64,000 bases of DNA, taken from Bacteroidota bacterium. Its GTDB lineage: Bacteria > Bacteroidota > Ignavibacteria > Tepidaquicellales > Tepidaquicellaceae. The stretch spans positions 63,426 through 127,425 of the forward strand of contig JAFDZO010000017.1 in assembly GCA_018266845.1 (NCBI GenBank), in the 5' to 3' direction. Below the pieces are notes generated by a model. That model saw nothing but the letters and a program-made list of their open reading frames with translations, had not been told where the DNA came from and did not search any database. Every line of letters starts with the position of its first letter. Within the stretch, counting starts at the first letter, position 1. Positions 1 through 8,490 of this stretch are shown here, piece by piece. The position numbers and the translations under genes are program-made.

Positions 1-355
1 GCGGTTCAAGCCTGTCCCCTTTCGATACATAATTTAAGAGGAAGATTCCAATAACCGCCGTCATAAAAGTCCAAAGCATGAAACTGCCTTCCTGCCCTGC
101 ATAGAAAGTAGAAATCAAAAGCGGAAGCTGAAGCTCGCCGTTACTATGCTCCCACACATACGCAAACTCATAATGATGGTTTAGTATGAGATATAAAAGA
201 TATATAGTTGCAGATATTACGCTTATTGCGGTTACGTGAAAAAATAACCTTCCGAATTTTAAGTATTTTTCTTTTCCAAGATGCACCATGAAAAATGCCA
301 TCATGGAGATGATTGAAGCAAAAAATGCTGCGTATATTAAAATTTTGCCTGCCAT
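1..355 (-). CDS. ccmF: CcmF-type cytochrome c heme lyase, N-terminal part (cut by window edge)
   Basis: Only the first 118 codons are present; the gene continues beyond base 1. The ATG is at 355-353. The translation shows three hydrophobic segments and the motif AGQEGSFMLW, which corresponds to the conserved G(H/Q)EGS-LLW region of CcmF/CcsA-type heme lyases. CcmF attaches heme to apocytochrome CXXCH motifs on the outer face of the inner membrane in Ccm system I. It is the last visible gene of the ccmB-TPR-ccmC-ccmD-ccmE-ccmF run, 43 bases after ccmE, so it is probably co-transcribed. The family call is firm from the motif and context. The WWD domain itself lies outside the window. Confidence 0.85.
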   Translation of the reverse strand, partial: MAGKILIYAAFFASIISMMAFFMVHLGKEKYLKFGRLFFHVTAISVISATIYLLYLILNHHYEFAYVWEHSNGELQLPLLISTFYAGQEGSFMLWTFMTAVIGIFLLNYVSKGDRLEP

Positions 356-398
356 AATAAATAATTTTTTAGTTCTAAATTTGCTGTAAGGTAAAACA

Positions 399-788
399 TT
401 AGTTCTTTACATCGGTTCCTTTAGCTTCATATTTAGACGGACACTTTGTTAAGATTTCTTTAGCGTGAAAATTGCCGTCTTTTACTTTGCCTTTTACAAC
501 AACAGCTTCTGCGACTTCAAAGTTATTTGGTTTTGCCCCGTCGTAAACAACTTTCATTTCTGTGGCATTATCGTCTTTCATAAAAAATGTAAAAGTATTA
601 GTATTAACATCAAACTTTGCATCTTTATCTTTCACCCACTGTCCTTTTACCTCAACGGTTCTCTGCCTGTTTTGGGCTTCTTTGAAGTTTACATACTCGA
701 TTTTACTGTCCATAAATGACATAAAACCTACTACAAGGAATACTACTACAATAACTATTCCTACGATTATTCTTGCCTTTTTTGACAT
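399..788 (-). CDS. ccmE: Cytochrome c maturation heme chaperone CcmE, Cys variant
   Basis: 129 residues: an N-terminal membrane anchor (about 7-25) followed by a small beta-barrel (OB-fold) domain, the size and layout of CcmE. CcmE takes heme from CcmC at the periplasmic face and hands it to CcmF. Most proteobacterial CcmE proteins bind heme covalently through a His in an HxxxY motif. Here the equivalent place, after the strand FHAKEILTK, reads C116-P-S-K-Y120, so it is the CxxxY type known from archaea and some Desulfovibrio species. It sits between ccmD (18 bases upstream) and ccmF. The identification is firm. That Cys116 carries heme is inferred from that family. Confidence 0.92.
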   Translation of the reverse strand: MSKKARIIVGIVIVVVFLVVGFMSFMDSKIEYVNFKEAQNRQRTVEVKGQWVKDKDAKFDVNTNTFTFFMKDDNATEMKVVYDGAKPNNFEVAEAVVVKGKVKDGNFHAKEILTKCPSKYEAKGTDVKN

Positions 789-806
789 AGCGTATTATTT
801 TAATTT

Positions 807-944
807 TTATTCCTGTTCCTCTAACTTTTGAACTTTCTTGTCCAGTTTCCATAAGTAGCCGAAAATCCCTATCCATATTATCAAAACTACAAGCATTACG
901 AGTATTCTGGAATTATCCAGAAGAAATTTCACAATTGATTCCAT
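807..944 (-). CDS. ccmD: CcmD-like small membrane protein
   Basis: A 45-residue ORF found by reading the gap between ccmC and ccmE. Its ATG (944-942) overlaps the ccmC stop by one base (TAATG), which suggests coupled translation. The protein has one transmembrane helix (about 13-31) followed by a charged tail (YLWKLDKKVQKLEEQE). This is the usual architecture of CcmD, which stabilises the CcmABCD complex that releases heme-loaded CcmE. CcmD proteins are poorly conserved in sequence, so the call rests on size, topology and exact position in the operon. Confidence 0.8.
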   Translation of the reverse strand: MESIVKFLLDNSRILVMLVVLIIWIGIFGYLWKLDKKVQKLEEQE

Positions 945-1633
945 TATATTGCAACACTCCTTAATTTTTTGATTGATAACTTTTCTATTCTAACGCGAAG
1001 ATTATAAATCCATACATACAGCATTACAAATCCTATCGAGGAAGTATAAAAAATAATTCTCATTGTTGTATTCATTTCATTTTTTACAACCGGTCCGCCG
1101 CCGGGACTTTGGGTATCATCGGCAGAGCCAGGATGAAGCCCGGGAAATACTCTCGGCATAATGAAGATAAAAAACGGAACAGTAAGGAAAGCAATAATCA
1201 AATACACTGCCGAAAGCCTCGCCTTTTTTTCTTCTTCGTCAATCGAAGAGCGTAAAATCAGGTAAGCGGCATATATAAGCATAAGCAAAAGAATAGACAT
1301 CATTCTCGGTTCATCAATCTTAAAAAATGTTCCCCAGTCAACCCTTGCCCATATAGTCCCCGTTACATAGCCCAATATACAGAATACTAAACCAATCTCT
1401 GCTGCGCAGTGCGCCTTTATATCAAAATCAATATTCTTTGAAATCAGATAGCGTATTGAAAAAACCATAGACATTAAAAAGGCAACCGAAGCTACCCAGC
1501 TCATAGGCACGTGAAAGAAAAGATTTCTTGCGCGCTCGCCAAGCCCGGGAATAAAATCAATAGGAACAAGCAAACCCGCAACACATACACTGCTGATAAT
1601 AAAAAAGACTAATATTTTATAATAAGCTTTCAT
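944..1633 (-). CDS. ccmC: Heme export/handling protein CcmC (CcsA superfamily)
   Basis: 229 residues with six hydrophobic helices. CcmC presents heme to CcmE. The two expected axial-ligand histidines are visible: H41 in FFHVPMSW and H167 in FPGLHPGS. The WWD loop is recognisable at residues 95-110 (WARVDWGT...DEPRM), but the core normally read as WWxWD is FFKID (103-107), so the three signature tryptophans are replaced. The start overlaps the stop of the upstream TPR lipoprotein gene at base 1633. The fold, histidines and neighbours make CcmC clear; the changed loop is noted as a finding. Confidence 0.9.
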   Translation of the reverse strand: MKAYYKILVFFIISSVCVAGLLVPIDFIPGLGERARNLFFHVPMSWVASVAFLMSMVFSIRYLISKNIDFDIKAHCAAEIGLVFCILGYVTGTIWARVDWGTFFKIDEPRMMSILLLMLIYAAYLILRSSIDEEEKKARLSAVYLIIAFLTVPFFIFIMPRVFPGLHPGSADDTQSPGGGPVVKNEMNTTMRIIFYTSSIGFVMLYVWIYNLRVRIEKLSIKKLRSVAI

Positions 1634-2121
1634 TATTGCGGAACAGGAAGTCCCATTTGATTATAAATTTCCTCAATTTTATTTTTATTAGCAATTGCTT
1701 CCTCATTCTTTGGGTCAAGAGCTAAAACTTTGCGGTAGTATTTCAGCGCCGGACGATATTTTTCTTTCGGAGGAACATTAGCTTCAAACATCATGTAATT
1801 ACCCGCTGTAAGATTTTTTTCTATAGCAAGTTTCTTGCTTGCATCAGATTTATCTTTTTCATATTTAGCATCGGCATCTTCTGCATCTTTTTTCACTTTA
1901 GCTACATTTTCATCTTTGCCGGACTCCGTCTGGCTATCCATCTGTTGAGAATTGTTTTTATCTCCGGTGATAGGCGGGTGATTCGGAGGAAGCTGTCCCT
2001 GCTGCTGCTGGTTTTGATTCATTGGAGAATTTTGTGTAGTTGGAGATTTCTTTTCCTCCATCTTGTCGCAGCCTGCAAAAACAAATACCGCCAGAATAAA
2101 TAAGTAAAAATATTTTTTCAT
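1633..2121 (-). CDS. TPR lipoprotein in the ccm operon
   Basis: 162 residues. The N-terminus is a lipoprotein signal ending FAGC (Cys18). A low-complexity Gln/Asn/Pro linker follows (about 24-55, including LPPNHPPI), then a Lys/Asp-rich helical stretch and a C-terminal TPR-like pair of helices (about 115-160, with YYRKVLALDPKNEEA). The gene lies between ccmB and ccmC and abuts ccmC. In proteobacteria a TPR protein (CcmI/CycH or NrfG type) binds apocytochrome C-termini during maturation. A similar apocytochrome-holding role is inferred from the TPR and location only. No detailed homology to CcmI was recognised. Confidence 0.7.
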   Translation of the reverse strand: MKKYFYLFILAVFVFAGCDKMEEKKSPTTQNSPMNQNQQQQGQLPPNHPPITGDKNNSQQMDSQTESGKDENVAKVKKDAEDADAKYEKDKSDASKKLAIEKNLTAGNYMMFEANVPPKEKYRPALKYYRKVLALDPKNEEAIANKNKIEEIYNQMGLPVPQ

Positions 2122-2152
2122 TATTGTGTTATGTTTAAAACGAAATTATTTG

Positions 2153-2815
2153 CTAATCTTCCCAAATATATTTGAACAAAATAAACGAAGTAATAGTTAC
2201 AACAACGGTATAGGAAAAAAGGAACAAAAACTCTGAATACAAACGCCCCGTTTCCACTCCGGCTGTAGATAATTTTCCCGCCTCAATAAGACTTAAAAGC
2301 AGCGGCAAAAGCACAGGAAAAGAAAGCACAGGGTAAAGTGTTCCTTTTGAGTTCGCTTTGGAAATTATCGCTGCAATGATAGTTGATGCAGAAACAAGAC
2401 CCATATTACCCAGAAAGAAAGTAATTACAAAGCCGGGGAAATTTTTAATCACTATCCCGGTCGCCATTATAAAAAAAACAAAAATTACTGCGTTAATTAA
2501 AAAAGATAAAGCAAAATTAAAAATGAACTTACCTGCGAGCACTTCTGGATGAGAAGTGGAGAGTTTTAACGCAACTGATGTTTCCTTTTCTTCCTCCTTA
2601 ATGAAAACACGGGATAAACCGCTCGATGCTGAAAAGAAAACAACAATCCAAAACAATCCCGATAATATTTCATTATCGGTTTTATCTTCGCCGAGTGAAA
2701 ACTTTATGATTATTATGGTTACAACCACAAACATCAACAGCGAATTAAAAGCAAACTTGGTTCTTAATTCAGACTTAAAATCTTTCCTGAATATCTCAAC
2801 AGAACTTTTTAACAA
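2153..2815 (-). CDS. ccmB: Heme exporter membrane subunit CcmB
   Basis: 220 residues with six hydrophobic helices and the CcmB hallmark region FSASSGLSRVFIKEEEKET near residue 60, followed by PEVLAGKFIFNF. CcmB pairs with the ATPase CcmA and with CcmC/CcmD to release holo-CcmE. It is the first gene of the visible ccm run and lies about 200 bases after the 18-heme cytochrome gene on the same strand. Its partner ccmA is not adjacent; the best candidate is 12.6 kb away at 15453 on the other strand. Gap 2816-3022 contains only a 23-codon ORF (2927-2998) that I do not support as a gene. Confidence 0.9.
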   Translation of the reverse strand: MLKSSVEIFRKDFKSELRTKFAFNSLLMFVVVTIIIIKFSLGEDKTDNEILSGLFWIVVFFSASSGLSRVFIKEEEKETSVALKLSTSHPEVLAGKFIFNFALSFLINAVIFVFFIMATGIVIKNFPGFVITFFLGNMGLVSASTIIAAIISKANSKGTLYPVLSFPVLLPLLLSLIEAGKLSTAGVETGRLYSEFLFLFSYTVVVTITSFILFKYIWED

Positions 2816-3022
2816 AATTATCTTTTCCTGTTAAATTACTTGTGTTTTACAAAAAATTAAAGCCAAAACGTTTATAATAGTTTCTATTGCAACTCTATAA
2901 TTTGGCTCTATAAAACATCTTAATCTTTAATAATCTAAAAATTCTTTATCCTCTTCTGTTTTTTTGGCACCGTTGATAATAATATCTTTTATATTCATCG
3001 CTTGAATTTTGGGTTAAAATTT

Positions 3023-5092
3023 TTATTTTACAAATTCTTTTAACTTTTTCTTTTTCTCTCCAATCAAAGTGCTTATCAAATCATAATTATGAACATAAAT
3101 TGAAGAGTAAGGATTAATCTGATTGTAAAGTTTTTTAGCGTCGGAAACTTCCCGCTTCTGCTCTTCATTCAGGTTCATTCCTTGAGCTTTATTTATAAGG
3201 GTATTTAAGTCATTCTTTAAATTATTGACATCTTTTTTCCAGTCATCCATAGCTGTTTCCATACCGGCTTCGTGGCACTTTAAGCAAATCTTGTTATCAG
3301 GCTTAATTATTTTATCACCTGTAATGTGGCAGTCAATGCAACCGGCGCCCCCAGCCTTCATAATGTCAGGCTGGTTTTTTCCTGCAAAGTTGCCGTTATA
3401 AATTTGAACCTGAAAACTGTGGCAATTTCCGCAGGTTTCATTTGCCTTATTCCCTGAATGGTGGCAGCTATTACAGCTTTGCTTACCTATTATAAGCTCT
3501 CCGTGTTTCTGTTCGTTTGAATGGCAATTGTTGCAGGATATTTTTTCCTTAGCTATATGTTGATTGTGTGAGAAATTCATCCCGAATTTCTTTACAGAAA
3601 TCTCCTGAATTCCTGAATGACAATTGTAGCATTCATTCGGAATATACTCTGAGCTTGATTTGAAATCTGGCAGCCCCGCCGATGAGCCGATTATTGTCAG
3701 GGATTTTTTCATTAAGCCGTAAGCTGCTACAAGAAGCTTATCGGCAAATGCAACATTATGAACACTCTTTCCTACCTCAACAATCTTAATATTATGCTGG
3801 GCTTCATCAAGAACCTGCAAAGCTTCATTCTTCTTTTCAGCTTTGGAATTCTTTACATGATTTTCAACTGTATTGTAGATTGTTTTTATTGTTTTCAGCC
3901 TGCTTACAGCCGCAGTCTCCCATTGTTTTACAAGTTTGTCATATCCAGTGCCGTGGCATTTTTCACAAGAAGAAGGTCCTGCTTTAGATGTTTGAATACT
4001 TTTTTTATCTACTTCATGAAATACATGGCATCCTTTGCAGTTAATGCCGTTCATAAACATTGCGCTCGGAGTTTTTTCCGCATCAAATCCACCCTCGCCC
4101 GTGTAAAGTTTTACCTGTGAAGTATGAGCATTTTCATGGCAGCTATTACAATCCGGTGGAGCGTTAGCATCTATTGTTTGTATCTTATGCGAAATTGCCG
4201 AGTGGCAATTAGTGCAGCGCATACTATGCTTCTTAATATGGGTATCATGAATTAAATGAAGGTCGTTGTATTTTTCAAGTCTTTCATTTTCAAAGTGGCA
4301 TTGGAAGCATCTTTCCTTTCCTACCTCGCCATTTCCTGCTACCATATTGTTATGGCAGCTCTTGCAGTCAATATTATTTTTTGCAACAAGAGTGTGATTA
4401 TATCTATAGCTTGCCATTTGTTCTGGAGTTTTATCTTTCCATGAATGGCATGTAGAACACTCCGATAATTTATCGAATTTATGCTCTTTATCGTCGGATT
4501 TTTTGAAGTGGCAGTTATAACAAGTTGAAGAAGTAACCTCTATGTGAGTACCCTGAACTATTTGTCCGTGACAACTTGTGCATTTTAATGTTTTTCCTCT
4601 TCGCTGCTCCTGAAGATGATTCTTATGGTTAAAACTTATTCCCTTAAAATTATATGTTGAATCATTCAACGCCTGCTTATCATGACAACCTGACCTTGCG
4701 CAGGTGTTATCAGGAATTTCCGCCCATGGTTTTCTTTTCTTATATGATAGAGAAACGTAGTTTACTATCTGAACAAGACCGTTTAGCTTACCCCGTATTG
4801 TCCCGGATATTCCCGGTTCAAAATGGCATTCTACACAGTCAACTTTATTATGAGCAGATGTTCTCCAGCTCTGATAAAAAGTTTCCATATAATGGCACGT
4901 TGGACAGAATGCAGGTCTTGAAGTGTATTCAGCAGAAGATGCTATTAATATCAAAAGAATTAATAAATAAATGCCCGAGAAAAGAAGAAATCTTTTAAAG
5001 CCCGAAATTTTTTTGAAGATTCTTCTTTGTTTCGGAACCGGCTTATGCTCATATTGAGCATCACCGGTTCCTTGTTTTTCTTCATTATCCAT
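3023..5092 (-). CDS. NapC/NirT-headed multiheme cytochrome c (17 CXXCH + 1 CX4CH)
   Basis: 689 residues. A cytoplasmic lead of about 33 residues precedes one transmembrane helix (about 34-52). Immediately after it comes a NapC/NirT-type block beginning CPTCHYM (C63-H67, then Met69), the heme-1 pattern of quinol-oxidising NrfH/NapC proteins, and CVECH. CARSGCH is a CX4CH site. The rest of the protein adds CXXCH motifs to a total of 17, interrupted by a heme-free helical stretch (about 390-470) and ending in a helical tail. It is likely an inner-membrane quinol-linked cytochrome reaching far into the periplasm. It follows the c554-like gene by 37 bases. The substrate or partner is inferred only from context. 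Confidence 0.88.
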   Translation of the reverse strand: MDNEEKQGTGDAQYEHKPVPKQRRIFKKISGFKRFLLFSGIYLLILLILIASSAEYTSRPAFCPTCHYMETFYQSWRTSAHNKVDCVECHFEPGISGTIRGKLNGLVQIVNYVSLSYKKRKPWAEIPDNTCARSGCHDKQALNDSTYNFKGISFNHKNHLQEQRRGKTLKCTSCHGQIVQGTHIEVTSSTCYNCHFKKSDDKEHKFDKLSECSTCHSWKDKTPEQMASYRYNHTLVAKNNIDCKSCHNNMVAGNGEVGKERCFQCHFENERLEKYNDLHLIHDTHIKKHSMRCTNCHSAISHKIQTIDANAPPDCNSCHENAHTSQVKLYTGEGGFDAEKTPSAMFMNGINCKGCHVFHEVDKKSIQTSKAGPSSCEKCHGTGYDKLVKQWETAAVSRLKTIKTIYNTVENHVKNSKAEKKNEALQVLDEAQHNIKIVEVGKSVHNVAFADKLLVAAYGLMKKSLTIIGSSAGLPDFKSSSEYIPNECYNCHSGIQEISVKKFGMNFSHNQHIAKEKISCNNCHSNEQKHGELIIGKQSCNSCHHSGNKANETCGNCHSFQVQIYNGNFAGKNQPDIMKAGGAGCIDCHITGDKIIKPDNKICLKCHEAGMETAMDDWKKDVNNLKNDLNTLINKAQGMNLNEEQKREVSDAKKLYNQINPYSSIYVHNYDLISTLIGEKKKKLKEFVK

Positions 5093-5129
5093 TTAATGCG
5101 AATAAAGGAGTTTAAGCACAAAGCGAAAG

Positions 5130-5690
5130 TTATTGCGGCTTTGAGTGTTTTATTTTTGCCCAGAAAGAATCGTAATCAAAGCTCTTAAATGTAGGGCTGT
5201 TTTCATTGTGGCAGCCCGTGCAGAACATTGCTTTCTCTGTATGTAAAATCAATCCGTTCTCCATAGCTTTCTGCTTATCCTTCATTACTGACATAGATTT
5301 ATACTCTGAGCCGGGTCCATGGCATGTTTCACACTGAACACCGTCCTTAATGCTGAAGGTTTCCAATGTCATTGAAGCATCAGCATTTGTTACGTGGCAT
5401 TTCAAGCAAGCAAGTGTTTCTTTTGCAGGAGTTTTGTATCCTTTTTCGCTTGCAATTTTATCCGCTTCAGCGGTTTCAAGAACTTTATAAGCCTGAGAGT
5501 GCTTGGAGTTTTTCCAAATTTCAAGCTGATTGCCTTGAGCTTCGGTCTTGTGACACGCTCCGGCGCATTTTTCCGCGCCAACATATTTTGGCGTATCGGA
5601 AGGCTTTTCATAACTCATAAACGAATATGAAATTACTCCCGATAAAAAAATGAAAAAGAAAACTGTGTAAATGTAGCTTCTGGTTTTCAT
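5130..5690 (-). CDS. Cytochrome c554-like periplasmic multiheme protein
   Basis: 186 residues with an N-terminal signal anchor (about 7-24). Heme sites are C42-A-G-A-C46-H47 (a CX3CH), CLKCH (95-99), CETCH followed by GPGSEY (120-124) and CTGCH (157-161). The order YVGAEKC..CH, then W-NS-HS, then CxxCHGPGS-H is typical of the cytochrome c554 family (tetraheme electron carriers). It sits between the cytochrome b gene (72 bases upstream) and the 18-heme gene, which suggests a periplasmic shuttle between these modules. Three sites are canonical. Whether the CX3CH site is hemylated cannot be told from sequence. Confidence 0.85.
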   Translation of the reverse strand: MKTRSYIYTVFFFIFLSGVISYSFMSYEKPSDTPKYVGAEKCAGACHKTEAQGNQLEIWKNSKHSQAYKVLETAEADKIASEKGYKTPAKETLACLKCHVTNADASMTLETFSIKDGVQCETCHGPGSEYKSMSVMKDKQKAMENGLILHTEKAMFCTGCHNENSPTFKSFDYDSFWAKIKHSKPQ

Positions 5691-5761
5691 AGTTTTTAGC
5701 TGTTTAATGGTTTTAAAAATATTTTTATAACTTATTTTATATTTCAGACAAAGTAAAAGTA

Positions 5762-6529
5762 TCAGGTTTCTTTTTCCTCTGCTTCTTTTTTTACTTTCTC
5801 TTCTTTTTCAAGTTCCAATGTCTTTTTATACTCTTCCAATTTTTCAAGTTCCAATGGATGCTCTTTTTCCATTTCTTCATGCGTTAGATAACCGAAAAGC
5901 CACGCCTTATTCATCGGGACAACATCAGGATTTAGAAAAACAAAATAAAAGTGCCAGACAAGTATTGCAAGAGTAGCAAGTATCGCTTCGTAAAAATGAA
6001 TAGCCGTAGCGATATTCATTCCGTCGTTATGAATTATCGGCAGAAATTTGTTTTGGAACCAAAGCACTATTCCGGTTCCCCCCATTATTATTGTGCCCCA
6101 TACAACTGCCCAATATTCAGCTTTTTCGATATAGCTGAACCGCCCAAATTTCGGTTTGTTGTGAGATTTAGAAAAGAAGTATTTTATTACCTGTACAACA
6201 TCCAAAATGTCTCTTTTTTTCGGAAGCATATCAAGGAAAAAATGTCTTCCTCTTGCTGTAAAAATCAAATAAAATAAATGATACATACAGCCGGCTATCA
6301 TAATAGCCGAAGCAGTTCTATGAATTATTCCCCGAAGCTCAAATGCGGATTTCCCTATCAAAAACTGAATCCATTTTACCCAAAAAGCATCGGGATACTT
6401 TAGCCAGAAGCCGGTAATCACAAGCACAATAAATGTACTGGCAAGAATAAAATGTTGAATGCGCTCGCTCCGCGTCATTCTCAAATATTTTCCTTCGCCT
6501 AACTCAACAACTAAATTATGCTTTTCCAT
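5762..6529 (-). CDS. Diheme cytochrome b membrane subunit (FdnI/HyaC-like)
   Basis: 255 residues with four main transmembrane helices. Histidines within or at the ends of helices (H26, H70, H84, H178, H193) give the pattern of cytochrome b subunits that move electrons between a periplasmic partner and the quinone pool (formate dehydrogenase gamma and Ni-Fe hydrogenase b types). The C-terminus is a long charged, Glu/Lys-rich tail. Its start lies inside the end of the 19-heme cytochrome gene (14-base overlap), so the two are translationally linked and probably form one complex. No dehydrogenase catalytic subunit is nearby, so electron exchange with multiheme cytochromes is the simplest reading. 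Confidence 0.87.
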   Translation of the reverse strand: MEKHNLVVELGEGKYLRMTRSERIQHFILASTFIVLVITGFWLKYPDAFWVKWIQFLIGKSAFELRGIIHRTASAIMIAGCMYHLFYLIFTARGRHFFLDMLPKKRDILDVVQVIKYFFSKSHNKPKFGRFSYIEKAEYWAVVWGTIIMGGTGIVLWFQNKFLPIIHNDGMNIATAIHFYEAILATLAILVWHFYFVFLNPDVVPMNKAWLFGYLTHEEMEKEHPLELEKLEEYKKTLELEKEEKVKKEAEEKET

Positions 6530-8468
6530 CTTCTGTTGTTTCCTGTTTTTCGGATTCGATTTGGTTTTCTTCTTTTTTCAATTTTTTCTTTTTCAAATAA
6601 TCAAGCAGGTTGTGCAAAGTCATTGCCCCTATGGTTCCAAATATAATTAAAATATAAAATCTGGTTATCCAGTACATCCAAGGGGACTCTGTTTGTGGAT
6701 TTACAATATGAATTTTAGTTTCAAACAATGTCTTGTCTGCCAGTTTATGGCATTGCCCGCAGGTCTTTGTTAAGTTCGCTTTAAAAGTCGAAGAGAGAGA
6801 ATCTTCTGAACTTCTTACATTATGATAACCGTGGCAGCTTTCGCAATTTGCAGCATCTCCTGAACCCCCTCTTACCGCAAGACCATGGAAGCTTTCATTA
6901 AAAGTACGCGTAACATCTCTAAGCTCATTACGCTGAATTATACCGGATGAAGAATGACAGTCAGAGCAGAGCTTTACTATGCTCTTGGAAACTACATTTT
7001 TATCGAGAGTAGAATCACGCTTTGCAACCTGATGGTTACCATGACAATTAATACATGTCGGAGCGTCTTTATTATCTTTGCTTACAGCTGTTTGATGAAT
7101 GCTTCCGGTAAATTGCCCTGCCTGCTTCTGGTGACAATCCGCGGTACCGCAGGTTGCAGCTATATTTTTTTTGTTTGTTTTAGATGCAGCATCGTCAGAA
7201 GGCTTCATCTCGTGAGCCCCATGGCAGTCTGCGCAGGAAGCAGAATTAGTATTGCCGTTTTTTAAAGCAACATAGTGAACGCTTAAATGGTAATTACTTG
7301 CAAGCGAATCCGAATCTTTCTTTGTATCACTTGTAAGTTTTCCGCCCTTGTGGCAGCTAAGACATAAATCTGTAGTGTTTATCTTAGAAAATTTTTCAGA
7401 TGAAACAACGGAAGAAATATCGTGCTCTCCGTGGCACTTTGTGCATGACGGGGCATTGTTATCTCCTTCAAGAAACGCCTTACCATGAGCAGAGTTCTTA
7501 TACTTAATAACTTCATTTTCGTGGCACTTGCTGCACGTCTGGACTAAATTGGCTTTTGTTGTTGCGCTTCCCGGGTTTTTCGGGTCATCAAGCTCATGAT
7601 TTCCATGACAGTCTATACAAGTAGCTGCTTGCTTGTTGTTTTTGCCTGTCAATTTACCGTGAACACTTGTTTTATAGGTAGCTACAAATTTAGCCGAACC
7701 TTTGTTTTCGCCCGGAAATTTCTTTTCATCAAGGTGGCATTTCAGGCAAGCTTGCGTTTGAATATCCAGCTTGCTTGAGAAAGTTTTGTGAACCCCATGG
7801 CAATCTGTGCATACAGGAGCATTTGCGCTGCCATCCCTCATCATTGATTTATTTAAGATATTGTCTAACTTTTCATGCGCGCCTTTATGACACCTATTGC
7901 AAGTTTTTGTAACTTCATTTTTTGAAACACCTGTTACCTTATGACCTGAATTATGGCAATCAGAACATAAAACATTTTTCTGAAAATGAGCTGTTGTTTT
8001 AAATGATTTTATGCTTTTTTGATTGTGGCATTTTGTGCAAAATTCAACCTGTGTAGTTTTAATTTCTTTAGCAGGGCTTGAATAGTGGGGATTATGGCAG
8101 CTCTGGCATTTTACTTTTTCATGTGAATTATGTTCGCCGGATTTAACGTCTCCGTGGCATGACTTGCAATCAACTTCAGATTTCTTAGAAGTGTGCGGAA
8201 GGTCATCAGGGTTATAGTTTAGGTGGCAGTCTTTACAGTCTGCTCCGCTGTGCACGCCTTTTTCATACTTTGCTTTATCAACGAAAAGAGAAACCTTTTT
8301 TTCCTTTACCTCCATCGTTAAATCTTTATCCTCATGGCAGGCAAAGCAATCATCATTAGCTTTTGTAAAGGGAATAGTAGTTTGAATATCCGTGAATAAA
8401 ATCAACCATACTATTCCCGTTACAGCCAGAGAAAATAAAATCAGGTTTTTTGCAAAATCAAGACGCAT
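6516..8468 (-). CDS. Membrane-anchored 19-heme cytochrome c (18 CXXCH + 1 CX4CH)
   Basis: 650 residues. An N-terminal helix (about 8-27) acts as an uncleaved anchor or signal. A heme-rich body contains 18 CXXCH motifs plus CGTADCH (CX4CH). A second transmembrane helix near the C-terminus (about 598-618, WMYWITRFYILIIF...) carries a His and ends in a Lys/Glu-rich cytoplasmic tail. Many sites read CxxCHGxH or CxxCHGAH, supplying the distal ligand close to the heme. Overlap with the cytochrome b gene suggests a cytochrome b/c quinone-interacting complex. The exact redox direction is not visible. Confidence 0.88.
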   Translation of the reverse strand: MRLDFAKNLILFSLAVTGIVWLILFTDIQTTIPFTKANDDCFACHEDKDLTMEVKEKKVSLFVDKAKYEKGVHSGADCKDCHLNYNPDDLPHTSKKSEVDCKSCHGDVKSGEHNSHEKVKCQSCHNPHYSSPAKEIKTTQVEFCTKCHNQKSIKSFKTTAHFQKNVLCSDCHNSGHKVTGVSKNEVTKTCNRCHKGAHEKLDNILNKSMMRDGSANAPVCTDCHGVHKTFSSKLDIQTQACLKCHLDEKKFPGENKGSAKFVATYKTSVHGKLTGKNNKQAATCIDCHGNHELDDPKNPGSATTKANLVQTCSKCHENEVIKYKNSAHGKAFLEGDNNAPSCTKCHGEHDISSVVSSEKFSKINTTDLCLSCHKGGKLTSDTKKDSDSLASNYHLSVHYVALKNGNTNSASCADCHGAHEMKPSDDAASKTNKKNIAATCGTADCHQKQAGQFTGSIHQTAVSKDNKDAPTCINCHGNHQVAKRDSTLDKNVVSKSIVKLCSDCHSSSGIIQRNELRDVTRTFNESFHGLAVRGGSGDAANCESCHGYHNVRSSEDSLSSTFKANLTKTCGQCHKLADKTLFETKIHIVNPQTESPWMYWITRFYILIIFGTIGAMTLHNLLDYLKKKKLKKEENQIESEKQETTEDGKA

Positions 8469-8490
8469 ACAATGTTAACAGGATTTGATT

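Noticed and set aside
2927-2998. 23-codon ORF on the minus strand between the 18-heme gene and ccmB
   Set aside because: It starts with ATG, but it is very short, has no clear ribosome-binding site and no recognisable similarity; its length is expected by chance in AT-rich spacer.
3758-4120. Plus-strand 120-residue frame with several cysteines
   Set aside because: It is the antisense shadow of the 18-heme cytochrome gene, whose repeated Cys/His codons generate open frames on the other strand. Similar shadows occur opposite other cytochrome and T9SS genes.
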